From Chara braunii (lineage: Eukaryota; Streptophyta; Charophyceae; Charales; Characeae), in the NCBI GenBank assembly GCA_003427395.1, contig BFEA01000031.1, forward strand, positions 4,792,564 to 4,842,908: a stretch of 50,345 bases of DNA, written 5' to 3'. This document shows, piece by piece, positions 1-10,207 of this stretch. Made by a program: the position numbers and the translations under genes. The notes under the pieces were generated by a model. That model ran no database searches. It was not told the origin of the DNA and worked only from the letters and a program-made list of their open reading frames with translations. Numbering within the stretch: position 1 is the first letter of the stretch; each line of letters starts with the position of its first letter.

Positions 1-11
1 TATAGCCCCAC

Positions 12-290
12 ACCCATCAGCGTGGCCACGCATGTTCAGGACATGACATGCGGACGTGTGAGTGTGCCATCTGATCGGGGCGAGATGAAGGAGTTTCGGG
101 AGCAAGAATGCATGTGTTTCATTGGCGATCACTCGCACCGATCAGATGGCACACTTAGACGTCCACGTGTCACGTCCTGAACAAGCGTGGCCACGCTGAT
201 GGATGCGGGGCTCTATCTGATCGTCGCCACGCATGTTCAGGGGCTGTCACGTGGACATGTGAGTGTGCCATCTGATCGGGGCGAGTGGTC
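12..290. repeat. Inverted repeat with a third direct copy
   Basis: A segment at about 12-86 recurs in reverse complement at about 131-203, and again in the forward direction at about 215-290. Shared landmarks are the perfect palindrome GCGTGGCCACGC, the words CATGTTCAGG and GTGCCATCTGATCGGGGCGAG (split by small differences), and ACGTG-type centres. The first two copies could fold into a hairpin with a loop of about 45 bases. It lies upstream of the palindrome-rich block and may belong to the edge of that element, but no target duplication is visible because the window starts here. Confidence 0.7.
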
Positions 291-1069
291 ACCAACGAAA
301 CGAGACCCGTGAATGCAGCCCGAGAATATTGCGACACGCCCTTCGAGATTGTGTCGTCACTTCATATGTTTTCTTGAAATGTTACTCGCTCACGAACTGC
401 GATATAAGGATTTGAGTCGTATTATTTCGCCAATCTTCCTTTCGCCGGCACGAACAATTTTTTCTTATATTTCTTCTGTCCCGTTTTATTAACGGGTCAC
501 ATTGCGAATTCTGAAATGGACAACAGCATCAGCAGGATCTGCACATGGAGAGACATAGAGCTAAAGACAGGCTCTCTCGCTGCGCATCCTCTCCTTGTCG
601 ACGTCTCTATCGATCTTAGTCTCCCTTCCGTGTCTATGCGGGTTTTCTGCCTTTCTCCAATCTTTGTCTATCGCAGACAGTCGCTCAACCGATCTCAGGT
701 TGGTCCCCCCCTGAGTGCAATCACAGATCAGTAATCCGAAGACTGTTGCGACAAATTCGAAGACACAGGAGGCGAATGCGAATTCAAATCTTTAAACCCT
801 ATCAAACCTCGCGTCAGCCGAATGCCGCGAGGAACCCTTCCGCTGACTTGGACACAGGACAGGACACGGAGCGATCAGATGCTCATAGGGTATTGTCGAC
901 GGCGACATGTTTGACCAACCAGGAGGACGACCGCCCACCCTGTCCATACCATCTTGTGGTGGCGCAACAACTGACGTATCCGAGCCACCCTTGTTAATTT
1001 CGTTTGCATCCGAGCCAATACCCACTAAAACTCACAGGGCGACCACTAACCGAGGCACCTCGGCGAATT
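291..1069. other. No recognised gene
   Basis: Only short overlapping ORFs of under 90 codons occur here, on both strands, and none has a motif I recognise. The sequence leads into the first palindrome cluster and is probably untranslated or decayed element sequence. Confidence 0.5.
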
Positions 1070-2513
1070 TCGGATTAATCCGAACCACACTTACGGCAAA
1101 TTTGGATTTGTGACATGCTCAAACGGTATTTACGAAGCCGCACGTTCCGATAAACGTGAACGACGAAATCACACGCTCTCAAAAGACCGTTCCGTCTCGG
1201 ATTAATCCGAACCACACCTCCGACAGGATAGGGTCCACCCTCTACTCACAGGTCATTGAGGAAAACATGTCGTGCCGATGTCGTCCTCATGTGGTCGGCC
1301 TAATTTGGATGCATCCGAGTCACAACGTCGGCCTTTCGACTCTGCCTTGTTCGGATGTGTCCGAACTACCACGCTGTCTTCGTCTTCGACCATTAGCTCT
1401 ACGAAGGGCAGTCTGATGACGAGGGTCAACGATGCCTCGGATTCACGCAACTAAAACGAGTCGAGATGGTTACGCTCGGTGGAAGAAAGACGAGCTCGAA
1501 ACTCGTGTTGCGACTACAGCAAACGTGTCTGTTGTTTGGATTGGGCGAGCAACAACCAACTAAAACTCACGACGACGACGATATCCCCCGTGATGACGCA
1601 CAAATTATAATGACACACTACGACAATCACGGGGATGTGGTGGGGCGACAGCAAAGTGAAGCGCCTCGGCGAAGTCGGATTAATCCGAACCACACCGGTG
1701 GCGTTTTCGGATTTACCACATGCGCAGAGGGTATTGACGACGTCGCACGGTCTGATAAACTTGTACGTCGAAAGCACACGGTGTCGGTGCAGCCTATCGT
1801 GGTCGCACGTATCGGGACAGCCTCTGTGGATATCGGATAAATCCGATTCACGGACGTCTTAAACACTTAAGGACAAAGACACACCGTGCGAAATTCGGTT
1901 GGACCCGACGACAGCTCGGGAATAACGGAAGCTTGGATGGCTGGATGGGCGTCAACAGACCGTGGGGTCCATCCGCCGGTCCCCGTCTCGGATTAATCCA
2001 AGCCACATTTGCGAAGTTCTGGTTCAGCCGAACTGAACCTCCGGCAGGATAGGTTTAACCCAGTGCTCATAGGTCGGTGACGAAAACACGTGTTGTAGAT
2101 GACCTCTTGTGGACGACCGTCTCTGGATCGCGTTGTTCGAATTCGGGCGCATCTGAGTCACAACCGTTACCTACTCAGAAGGACAAGAAAACTCGAGTTC
2201 GGTTTCGTACGGACCGAAAGGGGGTGGTCCACACCGCTTTGGAGCTCGGATTCATCCGAATTACAACGACAGACTTTACAATCCACTTGTTGACTTCGGA
2301 TGACAACGGATTCGTCTTCGTCTGCCGTATCAGCGTTCTAGGGCCTTCTTGCGAGGTGTTGCTTTTCCCGGTGCAGGTGCCTATGCGACGTCGGTTTTTC
2401 GACTGCGCCTGCTTCGGATGTATCCGATCTACCCCGCAGTCTTCGTTTTCGACCATTCATTCTCTTAAGGGCAGCGTAACGAGGATGCCTCACGATGCCT
2501 CGGATTCATCCAA
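1070..2513. promoter_or_regulatory. Palindrome cluster 1 (TCGGATNNATCCGA)
   Basis: Exact 14-bp palindromes start at 1070, 1197, 1675, 1833, 2246 and 2414. Near matches start at 1351, 1988 and 2500. The six-base arms are invariant and the central two bases vary (TA, AA, TC, GT), as expected for a site read as two half-sites. Many copies continue with ACC or ACAC on the right. The likely role is binding of a protein encoded by the element. Confidence 0.6.
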
Positions 2514-2850
2514 AACGTGCAGGCTTGTGGACCACAGTCGTCTAACTATGACTGAACTTCGTTCTTTTGGAGTCCGGGTGACCGATAACAAAATACGTGC
2601 TGTGGGTCGTGGTTGATGTTGGGATGTGCTGACTGTTCTGAGTGAATGTGGGTTCATTTCCTCCGTGTGTTTTAGGGAATGGCTTCACACGGACGAGGCC
2701 GCTCCGCTGGTGATTCCGCCCCACATGGAGAGGAGCGTCGAGGGACGACGTCGTCGCCGGCAAGGGAAACGAGTCGAGGGACGACGTGCTCAAAACTTGT
2801 GGTGCGACTACAGCAAACGTGTCTGGTATTTGGACTGGGCGAGCTAGGTC
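1070..2850. repeat. Long direct repeats upstream of the ParB-like gene
   Basis: Diverged direct copies of the same sequence alternate here. About 1075-1200 resembles about 1677-1800. About 1197-1460 resembles about 2022-2530, and about 1486-1550 resembles about 2777-2850, where the shared word GCGACTACAGCAAACGTGTC is exact. Each copy carries TCGGAT...ATCCGA palindromes followed by AACCACAC-like sequence. The layout recalls the subterminal repeat regions of DNA transposons, where a transposase or accessory protein binds. The function is inferred; the repetition is seen directly. Confidence 0.75.
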
Positions 2851-2862
2851 AGCTCCGACCCT

Positions 2863-3351
2863 TTGCAACCACCGTGTGGGCCGCTCTTGTTCGTCGCCGT
2901 TCGAGCCGACAGAACGCGTCTTGCAGGGTCCATCGTCCAGTGGGTCGACAATGGCGAATACAATTTCAAGTTTACGTTGAAGAAGCATTACAGAAGTGAT
3001 AGTTCGGTCGACGGCATCGCAAAGGGATGCAAGGTTGCCGGGAGGATGTTCGGCGGGTCCGGCCGTCGTGTGATGTCTTTGCCTCACTTTGTCCCGCTAG
3101 CGCCGGGGCACGACGAGACCGTTCACGTCACAGACTTCCTCGAGGTCTGGGCGAGGAAGTCGGACCTGGAACATCGATCAGTGTCGTGGACGTCGGACCT
3201 GGAACATCGATCAGTGGTCCTGTTGGGTTCGCGGGAGGAGAGTGCTCTGAAAGGGAGATGGGAAGTCAGGGTGGCCTGCCAGCTNCGCCTCCTGATCAAG
3301 AGGTGGGCATGTCAGACGACTCGGAGGACGACCATCCGCGTGCTCCTTTGA
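2863..3351 (+). CDS. Uncertain ORF upstream of the ParB-like frame
   Basis: A 162-codon frame ends near a block of ambiguous bases. It contains an 11-residue tandem repeat (SDLEHRSVSWT then SDLEHRSVV), caused by a 33-bp DNA duplication at about 3159-3216. It overlaps the larger ParB-like frame in another phase. I recognise no domain. It may be a first exon, an upstream ORF, or chance. Confidence 0.2.
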   Translation: MQPPCGPLLFVAVRADRTRLAGSIVQWVDNGEYNFKFTLKKHYRSDSSVDGIAKGCKVAGRMFGGSGRRVMSLPHFVPLAPGHDETVHVTDFLEVWARKSDLEHRSVSWTSDLEHRSVVLLGSREESALKGRWEVRVACQXRLLIKRWACQTTRRTTIRVLL

Positions 3352-3969
3352 AACCGGNCTTGCATGTATCTCGCCGNCANGGTTTGCTTGNGGAGTCGAC
3401 GCCACATGGAGGCGGCGATGGNGAACGGTTGCGACAGGGCTCAGAATCGACGACTCCTCGTGGTCTGGTCGAAAGGATCGGTTCGTTCGTTCGTGGCATG
3501 CAGGTGGCCGAGGTTTCGCCTGGAGATCGAGCGGGTGGTCCGCAGGTTCGGGAGGTGNGTGGGTCAGATGAGACAACTCNNCGGGCCNGNNCAGCGNCGG
3601 CGCAACTGCAGACGGAGTTCAGCCAGGAACGAGAAGCAAGTGGGAACATCGCCGGTGAGGAGGAGGTGTCCGAGCAAGGGCTGTTCCGTGAGAGATCGGC
3701 TGAAAAGACTCAGTCGGGAGGCAAGCGCAACTTGCCAGATGAGGAAGAGCGAGAGGGAGTAGGTGCTCTGAAAAGGCAGAGAAAGGCAGGAGGGAGTGCT
3801 CGGACGCCAACAACACGAGAGGGCGGTTCCGTTGAGAAGAGGAAAAGGGTTGGAGGTGGGGATGAAACGCCAAAAGACTCGTCGACACGGCGAAGAACCG
3901 ATGAGTCTTCCGGGAAACGGTCGAAATCATCGAGGGGGAAGAAAGCAGACGAGGGCGACAGCAGGGAGG

Positions 3970-4535
3970 GGGATGACGACGTGGAGATTAACCTCAACGC
4001 CTTTAACCTCGACAATGCGTTCTTCCTCGAGATGCAGACAGGGGTGCAGAAGGACGTCTTGTTGCACATCCATCCCGAAAGAATATTAGTTATTCCAGAC
4101 TGGGAAGACGCGTACAATCACCGATCCTTGGACGAGTTCCTCGTTGATACCATCGCGTCGGCTATGATCGACTGCTACGAACGCAAAGACATGAGATACA
4201 CGAAGCGCATTTTCGTTCTCGCGCCGATCGTCGCGCCTCCAGAGAACGGCGAGCCTGCTGTGCGCATGCTGCCTGCTGACTTCAACAGCTCACCCCCGGA
4301 GAAATACTGGTATTATCCTATGTGTGGACAGCATAACGCGAGGGCGGCGATGATGGTGCAAGACCATCCCGTGTTGGATTACCACAACTTCTGTAAATGG
4401 CCGTTCAGACCGATCTACTTTCCTGACGACGAGTTCGACGGCTACGCCCGTGTCAGCTGCGAAGACAACATGAAAGACAAGAAGAATCCACCGCGCTTGC
4501 AGGTTTTGTCTATGCGGGACATTTGCAATATCTGA
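3970..4535 (+). other. ParB/Srx-like domain
   Basis: The segment reads as a ParB-type fold in motif order. First comes a strand with HPERILVIPDW. Next is an N-x-R-like AYNHRSLDEF, followed by a helix (VDTIASAMIDCY). A second strand then ends in YYPMCGQHNARAA at about 4311-4349. The GQHN at 4326-4337 sits where ParB and sulfiredoxin families carry their G-x-H/R nucleotide-contacting motif. ParB proteins bind palindromic parS DNA and hydrolyse CTP; relatives act as nucleases. Which activity applies here cannot be told. The domain is intact up to the TGA at 4533, where the frame continues with a tryptophan-like context. Confidence 0.5.
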
Positions 4536-5479
4536 AAAATTAAGGGCAAACCGCGTGTGGTGCTCGGCAATGCCTCGAAGAAACAGGACGAGGTGCGAAA
4601 GTGGGTGCGGTTCATGGCGTTGGCAATGAAGAAGATGTCGTAAAAGCCTATCTGGAACCTGTCAACGGAAGCAAAGAAAAGAAAGGAATGGGTTGAGAAA
4701 CTTAGATACTACCTCCCGCTGGCCATGGCAGATGACTCCGTCTTCGCTTTGGGGTTGAAGTTCTATGAGGAGTGGTCGAAAGGGAAACTCCTTGCTTCCG
4801 ACGGCCGGCGTTGGACTGAAAAGCCGCCCACCCATGAGGAGGTGGCCAAGCCAGGACTCTCCACTGTGACTGACAGCCAAGGGCTGAAGAGACACGTCTG
4901 GTACGTGAAGGTGGACGACCCGTCGTTGAAAAAGAGCAGGGGGAAGCCAAAGAAAGGCGCGGAGGAGAAAACTTTCTACGTCCAAGTTCCGGAGCCGGAT
5001 GTCCACTGCTGGAAGGAATTGGTGGACTTGACGGACCGCGAGAAGAAAAGGTTGTTGAACGGCTACTTGAACCTTAACGTCGCGTGGGTTCAAACGAGTA
5101 GCAAGAAGTTGGCCGAGCAGGGGAAGTTCAGTGTCAAGGAGATGGTCGACATAATAAAAATGGACTGGATTATGCTGAGGCTGTGGCACTATGTGGAGTT
5201 CGAGTACGAGGAAATGGATAAGTGGGAGTGGAATGCCAACTCCACGTTCTTCAGGTCCAAGAAGCAACTGTTCGAAGAGTTCGAGGACAGAGGTCTCAAC
5301 GACAAGCTTTGGAACGAGAGCAGGAAATTTTTCACGGACACCACATACGTCAACAAGTGCCCTCAGTTTCTCGGGTGTCAACACAACAACAACATCAAGA
5401 GAACGGCGGCCCTTGTCAACGACCAGCATTTCCCGGCGGAGTGGAAGCGTGTCGTCCTTTCGGTGATCACTGGAGATCG

Positions 5480-6300
5480 CGCCAAAGGCAAAAAAAACCC
5501 TCGGGGCGTTGATGAATGCATTAACATTATATGGATAAGGACAAGCCCCTTAACGACGCTGGCCCTGTATAACGTCGACCCATTGAGTGCCAGAGATCAT
5601 AAGGAGGCACTGGGAAAACTAGGGCATCGGCTACGCTCCCACACTTGCGTGCTCGACTTATGCGGTACTGTGGACCGTGCGCAATGGGACTCTGGGGCAT
5701 TCGCGTCTCTGAGTGAGTTGCTGGGCTTCGTTTGTCAGGACTACTGGACATTGGTGGTATTCGTCCCCTTCCTGTGGAACCTCTTCTTCATGACATGTTT
5801 GTCTGCGCTTGGGGCTACCCGTGCTACACGGGGAAGTGGGTTCGGAAGACGGCATCGAAGAAGACGCATCAGTTCGGAAACAGCGTCTGGGAGGAGCCGG
5901 ATATGATGCATATCCTTTTCAAAGGCGAGGATCCTCGGCTACTGACTACCCGGTGTACGAGGGAGCTGTTGTTGAAGACGACGACGCCGCTCTCCAGAGG
6001 AAACAAAAAGTGACACCCACGGATGTGGAGGACAAGTCTTTCAAGTCCTTGACTTTCGCGGGAATCGGAAACCTGACCCTGAGGGGGGCTCTGTACAAGG
6101 ACGGCGAGCGGAATCCGAATCAGTTGTGCAATCAGCTTCTTTTCTTCTGTGGTGTGGCGGATGTCGTGTTGTTCTTGGGCAAGCCGCACGCGCAGGTGGT
6201 GTAGAGTCTGCTTCAGCAGGGAAGGCGCGTCTTGGCCGTGGATAGGGACACAACGCAGCTTGAATACACCGTGCAATATGTCACCCATGAAGTGTCGTCC
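5480..6300 (+). other. DNA methyltransferase-like region, degenerate SAM loop
   Basis: The order of elements matches beta-class N4/N6 DNA methyltransferases. A strand ends in ALYNVDPL (about 5560-5585), near where the DPPY motif would stand. A strand/helix pair follows (VLDLC... then DYWTLVVFVPFLW). Next is EEPDMMHILFKGEDPR, which parallels the 'he.ilff.KG' segment. Then comes NPNQL...DVVLFLGKPHAQVV (6110-6201), parallel to 'hPtqKP...vLDpFaGsGTt'. GRRVLAVDRD (about 6220-6249) completes the series, parallel to the 'GR..iGiEid' strand. The glycine-rich SAM loop reads FLGKPHA instead of FxGxGT, and no clear DPPY is present. It may therefore be catalytically dead or a distant relative. Two frameshifts and a TAG fall inside it. 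Confidence 0.4.
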
Positions 6301-7326
6301 AAGGCTTACCCATGCGATTTCCACCATGTCGTGGTCGAGCCCGTTTATGACCCGAACAAGGACATGTTCTTCAAGTTGACTCTGAAGAAAAGGCGCCAGG
6401 TCTACTCCTTCCTTTACGGCGAACAACCAAGGTTGAGATTTGACCCGCAGTACGTGGTGCGGAAGGAAGTCGCCATTGCGGTCCTCTAGGGCTACCACGG
6501 AGCGAGTCGGGCCGGCGCTGTGAGCTTCATTAAAAGGCTGGAATACGTCTTTTTTAACGAGGATGTGGTCGATCCGGCCGACTTCACTTTGGATAAGTAC
6601 AAGCAGGCATTCGGTGAGGAGGACGACTTCAATATCGAGACTGAGCACGAGGAGAGCGTTGAGGACGACCTCTTCGATTTGGACGGGCAATTGGCCATCT
6701 TCAACGCCCAAGTTTCTGAGTCGCCATCAGTATGCAAACCGGGGACACCTCTCGCTACACCTACCTCGAGCGGTCCCACGCCTGTGTCCTCCTTAGCACC
6801 TGTCAAGAGGGGTGGGTTGTCCTGTCTGAGGAGTTCGCCGGGGGAGCCTATTCGTCTCACGCCGCAGCCCGAACGTCTTCGACCCGGCCGTCCAGTTCCT
6901 CCGGACCATCCGCATCTCAAGGCTCCTGCGACGCTCTTCCACATGGGCGACAAACACACCTTCTCCACAGCCGAAGATTGGGGCCATGATATCGTGTGGC
7001 ACCCACACCATTTCCAGCCAGTCGTTCTCGACGGCGAATGGGCGGTGGCTGTGAGGGACGTAAGTGGAGGGTGGATATATGACGATCGTTGGGACCTCGA
7101 GACATTCGAATCTCACGCCTACGATACGGTATTGGAGAGATTGAGTGAGGTCAATCGACGAAGTAAGGACGACCCTGCTCTACGCGAATACGGGGACACG
7201 CTGTTCGAGTTATTGCAGTCAAATAAATGGATGGAAGTGTCCTCCGCGTTCTACGCCCTTCCGTCAAGCCCGTCAATTAAGCAAGTGAGTTGGGAGTTGC
7301 CTTAGGTCACCCCGCCGGCAGGAGTT

Positions 7327-8877
7327 GTGAAGCGCAAGTCTCGCGGAAAGGACGGCGACGGGGATGGTGAAGGAGGCGGGCAACGAGGTACCGGAGGTGG
7401 AAGTGAACAGCGTTCGGCGAAACAGCGGTCTTTGAAGCACGCAGGCGGTGGAGAGGGGAAGAAGGGTAGTAGGGAGAAGAAAAAGCCTCGCAGCGGAGAG
7501 AAGACGAAGCATCACAGAGGAGACGGGCAGGGGTCCGATGTCGACCACGACGAAGACGGTGGGGTTCTGGCGGTAACTGGCAGCACCTCAATGCAGACGG
7601 GGAACGACATGAGGCCTGGGTGTATTACGCGGCCTGGCGAGCAGGACCCTGTGATTAGCTCCACCAGCGAAATACAGTTTGTCGATGCGGTTGGCGGGGC
7701 GGGTGTCGCAAAGCATGGAACATGCCTCGCTCAGCTACGAAAACGGTTGGCAGATTGTCTCGGATCAATCCGAACCTCGGAGACGACGTCGTTGTCCGGA
7801 ACTCAGTGCCTTCCGGGAAGCGAGACGACAACATACCACTGGTCCGGCAGCGACAAGTTGGAACCGTGTTCTGTTTCGCCTCAAAAGGAAGTTCGGATTA
7901 ATCCGAACCGCGAAGGCCGTGCCATCGAGGGAGCACAGTTGTGTACAGAACTCGAACGGGTGGTCCGTGTTTCCGAAAACCCTGGCGACGAAATTCGGAT
8001 TCATCCGAACCAGGAAGCCATGTCTGCCATGACAGACGATCGGTGTTAGGATGCAGTAATGTTGTGCGTGGAAGCCCACGAAGAGCTGCAGGCAGACTGT
8101 CCGACTAAGGGTGAGTTGGCGACCAGTTCCAATGTCGAGCCCAACACACTCGGAGCTGAGTTAGCAGTCGTAAGCGACTCCTCGGTGAAAGCGGTCATGT
8201 CGGCGTCATTGGAAACTGTGGGGGCTCGGATGAATCCGAACCAGGGCCCTGTGAACATGTCCCTCCCTGATGCATCTTTGGAGACGACCGTGATTCGGAT
8301 TCATCTGAGGCACACGGACGAAGGACTTCAACTGGCAGGCGTTGAGGGTTGTCGACTACTGACAACTTTGCACAAGGACAATTCCGCCGACGACCGGATT
8401 GATCTGACACTCAGCGACGTCGAGATGGAGCTACCAGTTCAGCCAGGATACGACGATCCCTTGTACTTCGCCCTTCACAACGAGGCGATGGGGGAGGACG
8501 TTCTGAAGAAGGCCTCTGACGCTGTTGGAGATAAATTTCTCTATTTGAGTGACGACGACAAAGACACAGCGTACGGGGACAAGAAGTTAAGGGGGGGAAA
8601 GGTGTTGTTGGACATCCATGGGACATTGAGCCCAACACAATACGACACAGTGGCAATGGAGAAAACACAACCTGTCGATATTGTGGATGTCGACGCTCTT
8701 TGTCCGGAGACGAATATACCGTCTACGGTCATCGACGCTGACATCTCGAGCCTGTCAAGTTTCCCTGTGGGTTTGGAGCACGTCCTCGCTGCGTCGATGC
8801 GCGCAGGGGTGCCAATCGTGCTGGGACTGTCGTTGGTGGGCTCTGGTGAAGTGGTAGCTAGGCCTGGTAAGCACTGA
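7327..8877 (+). other. Low-complexity linker with in-frame palindromes
   Basis: This C-terminal part of the long frame begins with a Lys/Arg/Gly-rich stretch (nuclear-localisation-like, about 7330-7530) and continues into Ser/Thr-rich sequence. Palindromes here lie in the coding frame and translate to RINPN, RIHPN or RMNPN. The final 150 codons are acidic and end in EVVARPGKH before TGA at 8875. No known domain is recognised. Confidence 0.4.
7760..8307. promoter_or_regulatory. Palindrome cluster 2, inside the linker
   Basis: Exact TCGGATNNATCCGA sites start at 7760, 7893, 7995 and 8226; a near match starts at 8294. Spacing is 100-230 bp and the central dinucleotide varies (CA, TA, TC, GA). 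Confidence 0.6.
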
Positions 8878-9072
8878 CTTTCTCTGCTTTCTTCCCGCTC
8901 GTCATCCCATTCGTGAAGTGTTGTTTGCTTCGTCGATTTCGGGGGGGTGTATAGGCGGCCGCCAATTGGATTGTGACGATGTGCTTCGTGAGGTGTTGTT
9001 TGCTTGGTTGCTATTGCGAACTTGTGTTGTTGATCTCCTGATGAACTCTCTGGGTGGCTATTTCTTGTACAG

Positions 9073-9361
9073 GTGGACGAACTCGTGGACAAACACCCAT
9101 GTCGCAGGAGCCGCCTGCCCTCGCCAGGTTGTCAGTCCTGGTTGCGGGAGGCACTGGTCGTCGCAATGTCACTGATGCGTTTCCTGGGGACACTAAGCCT
9201 CGAGGTCCTCCTAGAAGGGTAGTCGTGCCCGTATTGGGCTCCCGCGCAAGACTCGTTGCAGAGGCAGCGGGTGTTGCCGAAAAAGACTGCACGGAATTTC
9301 TTCTCGAGGCTTGCAGGGATATAAAGGAGAGTGTTAGCTTAGAATCAACTGTGTGTAGAAG
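9073..9361 (+). CDS. Candidate internal exon between MTase-like and Ulp1 parts
   Basis: A possible splice acceptor (CTTGTACAG, ending at 9072) follows the GGTAAGC donor at about 8868. Joining the two keeps an open phase that runs GGRTRGQTPMSQEPPALARL and on to about 9361, where a weak GGTTCAA donor would be in phase with an acceptor (TCGCACAG, ending at 9594) just before the Ulp1 domain. The encoded 95 residues are basic and show no known domain. Splicing is inferred only from sequence signals. Confidence 0.3.
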
Positions 9362-9594
9362 GTTCAAAAGTAGGGGTGACGTTATGCGTGAACTTTTCGG
9401 ACCACAGAGTAGCGGTTCCTCTGACCATGGCCGCTAGGACGGCATTTTCTCATAGTGCCCTGTCCTTTGTGCTTGTTGTGTGCTGCGGGTGTTTGTTGAA
9501 CATGGTTTCCTCGAGATGGAAGAGCGGTCCTATAAGACGTTATCTGCTCCCGGTTGCCGCTCACTATCATCGTCGCGCGTTTGCCGTCGCACAG

Positions 9595-10207
9595 TTTACA
9601 AGTATCCGTCAAGGACATCGTCGCACTCGTGGATAGATCCGGGGAGCTCAACGATGAGGTTGTCAATTTCTACATGGCGATGCTACTGGACGACTGCGGC
9701 CGGATTGCCGCTACCATGAAGATATACACCTTTAACTCCTTCTTCGCCTCTTCGCTGCTTTTGCGAGGTCCAACAGTTGTTCTCAGATGGGCTAAAGATG
9801 TCGACCTCCTGTCTCATGACCTCGTCTTGGTACCAGTGCACAAGGACGGCGAACACTGGAGCCTTTTGGCCATTGACTTCTCTAGACGTGTTTTGGAAAT
9901 CTATGATTCTTTCTCGTGTTCGTCATCCAAAGATTCCTTCTACTCCGCACTTCTGGATAAAACTGTTAAATTTTTGAACACGGTGCCAGGTGTCGCCGGT
10001 GATGGTCGCACTTTCGACCACTTCGCTCGCGAGGTCAGTGTGAAAGGTGTCCTTGGGCAGCACGACGGGGCTAGTTGTGGGGTGTTCATGTTGATGTTCG
10101 CTTCCTGTTTGGCGAGAGGTTTACGTCCACCTTTTGGTTTCTCCCATAGACACATCTCCTCTATCAGAGCTAGACTAGCTTTGGCGATTTGCGATGTTGG
10201 TAGGTAA
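9595..10207 (+). CDS. Ulp1/SENP-like C48 cysteine protease domain
   Basis: About 204 residues form a near-complete Ulp1 catalytic domain. It starts with the substrate-binding ELNDEVVNFYM and FNSFFAS blocks. It then has His in GEHWSLL (9853-9861 region), Asp in IYDSF, Gln in GQHDGAS and Cys in SCGVFML. These are the His-Asp-Gln-Cys set of the family, all present. Ulp1 enzymes cleave SUMO/ubiquitin-like precursors or conjugates; copies are also carried by eukaryotic DNA transposons (Mutator-like, CACTA, KDZ groups). Unlike the methyltransferase-like frame just upstream, this domain has no internal stop. The start is open: a likely acceptor at 9594 makes it an exon rather than an independent gene. 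The TAA stop is at 10205. Confidence 0.8.

Larger units (their letters stand above)
3027..8877 (+). pseudogene. ParB-like / DNA methyltransferase-like fusion, broken
   Basis: One coding frame can be followed for about 5.8 kb. It has in-frame stops at 4533 (TGA), about 4638 (TAA), 6202, 6487, 7303 and 8047 (all TAG) and two frameshifts near 5.81 and 5.94 kb. Domain order: a basic and acidic low-complexity N-terminus, a ParB/Srx-like domain (about 3.97-4.53 kb), a helical linker, a methyltransferase-like region (about 5.48-6.30 kb), a conserved-looking acidic region to 7.3 kb, a Lys/Gly-rich linker, then a C-terminal region to 8.87 kb. ParB-like domains fused to DNA methyltransferases are known in phages and bacterial mobile elements; finding the order here is an inference from motifs. 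The start is uncertain, and 3027 is only the first available ATG. Ns at 3.28-3.60 kb blur the N-terminus. A GGTAAGC donor near 8868 suggests that the frame may splice onward to the Ulp1 protease. Confidence 0.6.

Noticed and set aside
3211-3762. Alternative ORFs around the ParB-like N-terminus
   Set aside because: They cross many ambiguous bases and are shadows of the long frame.
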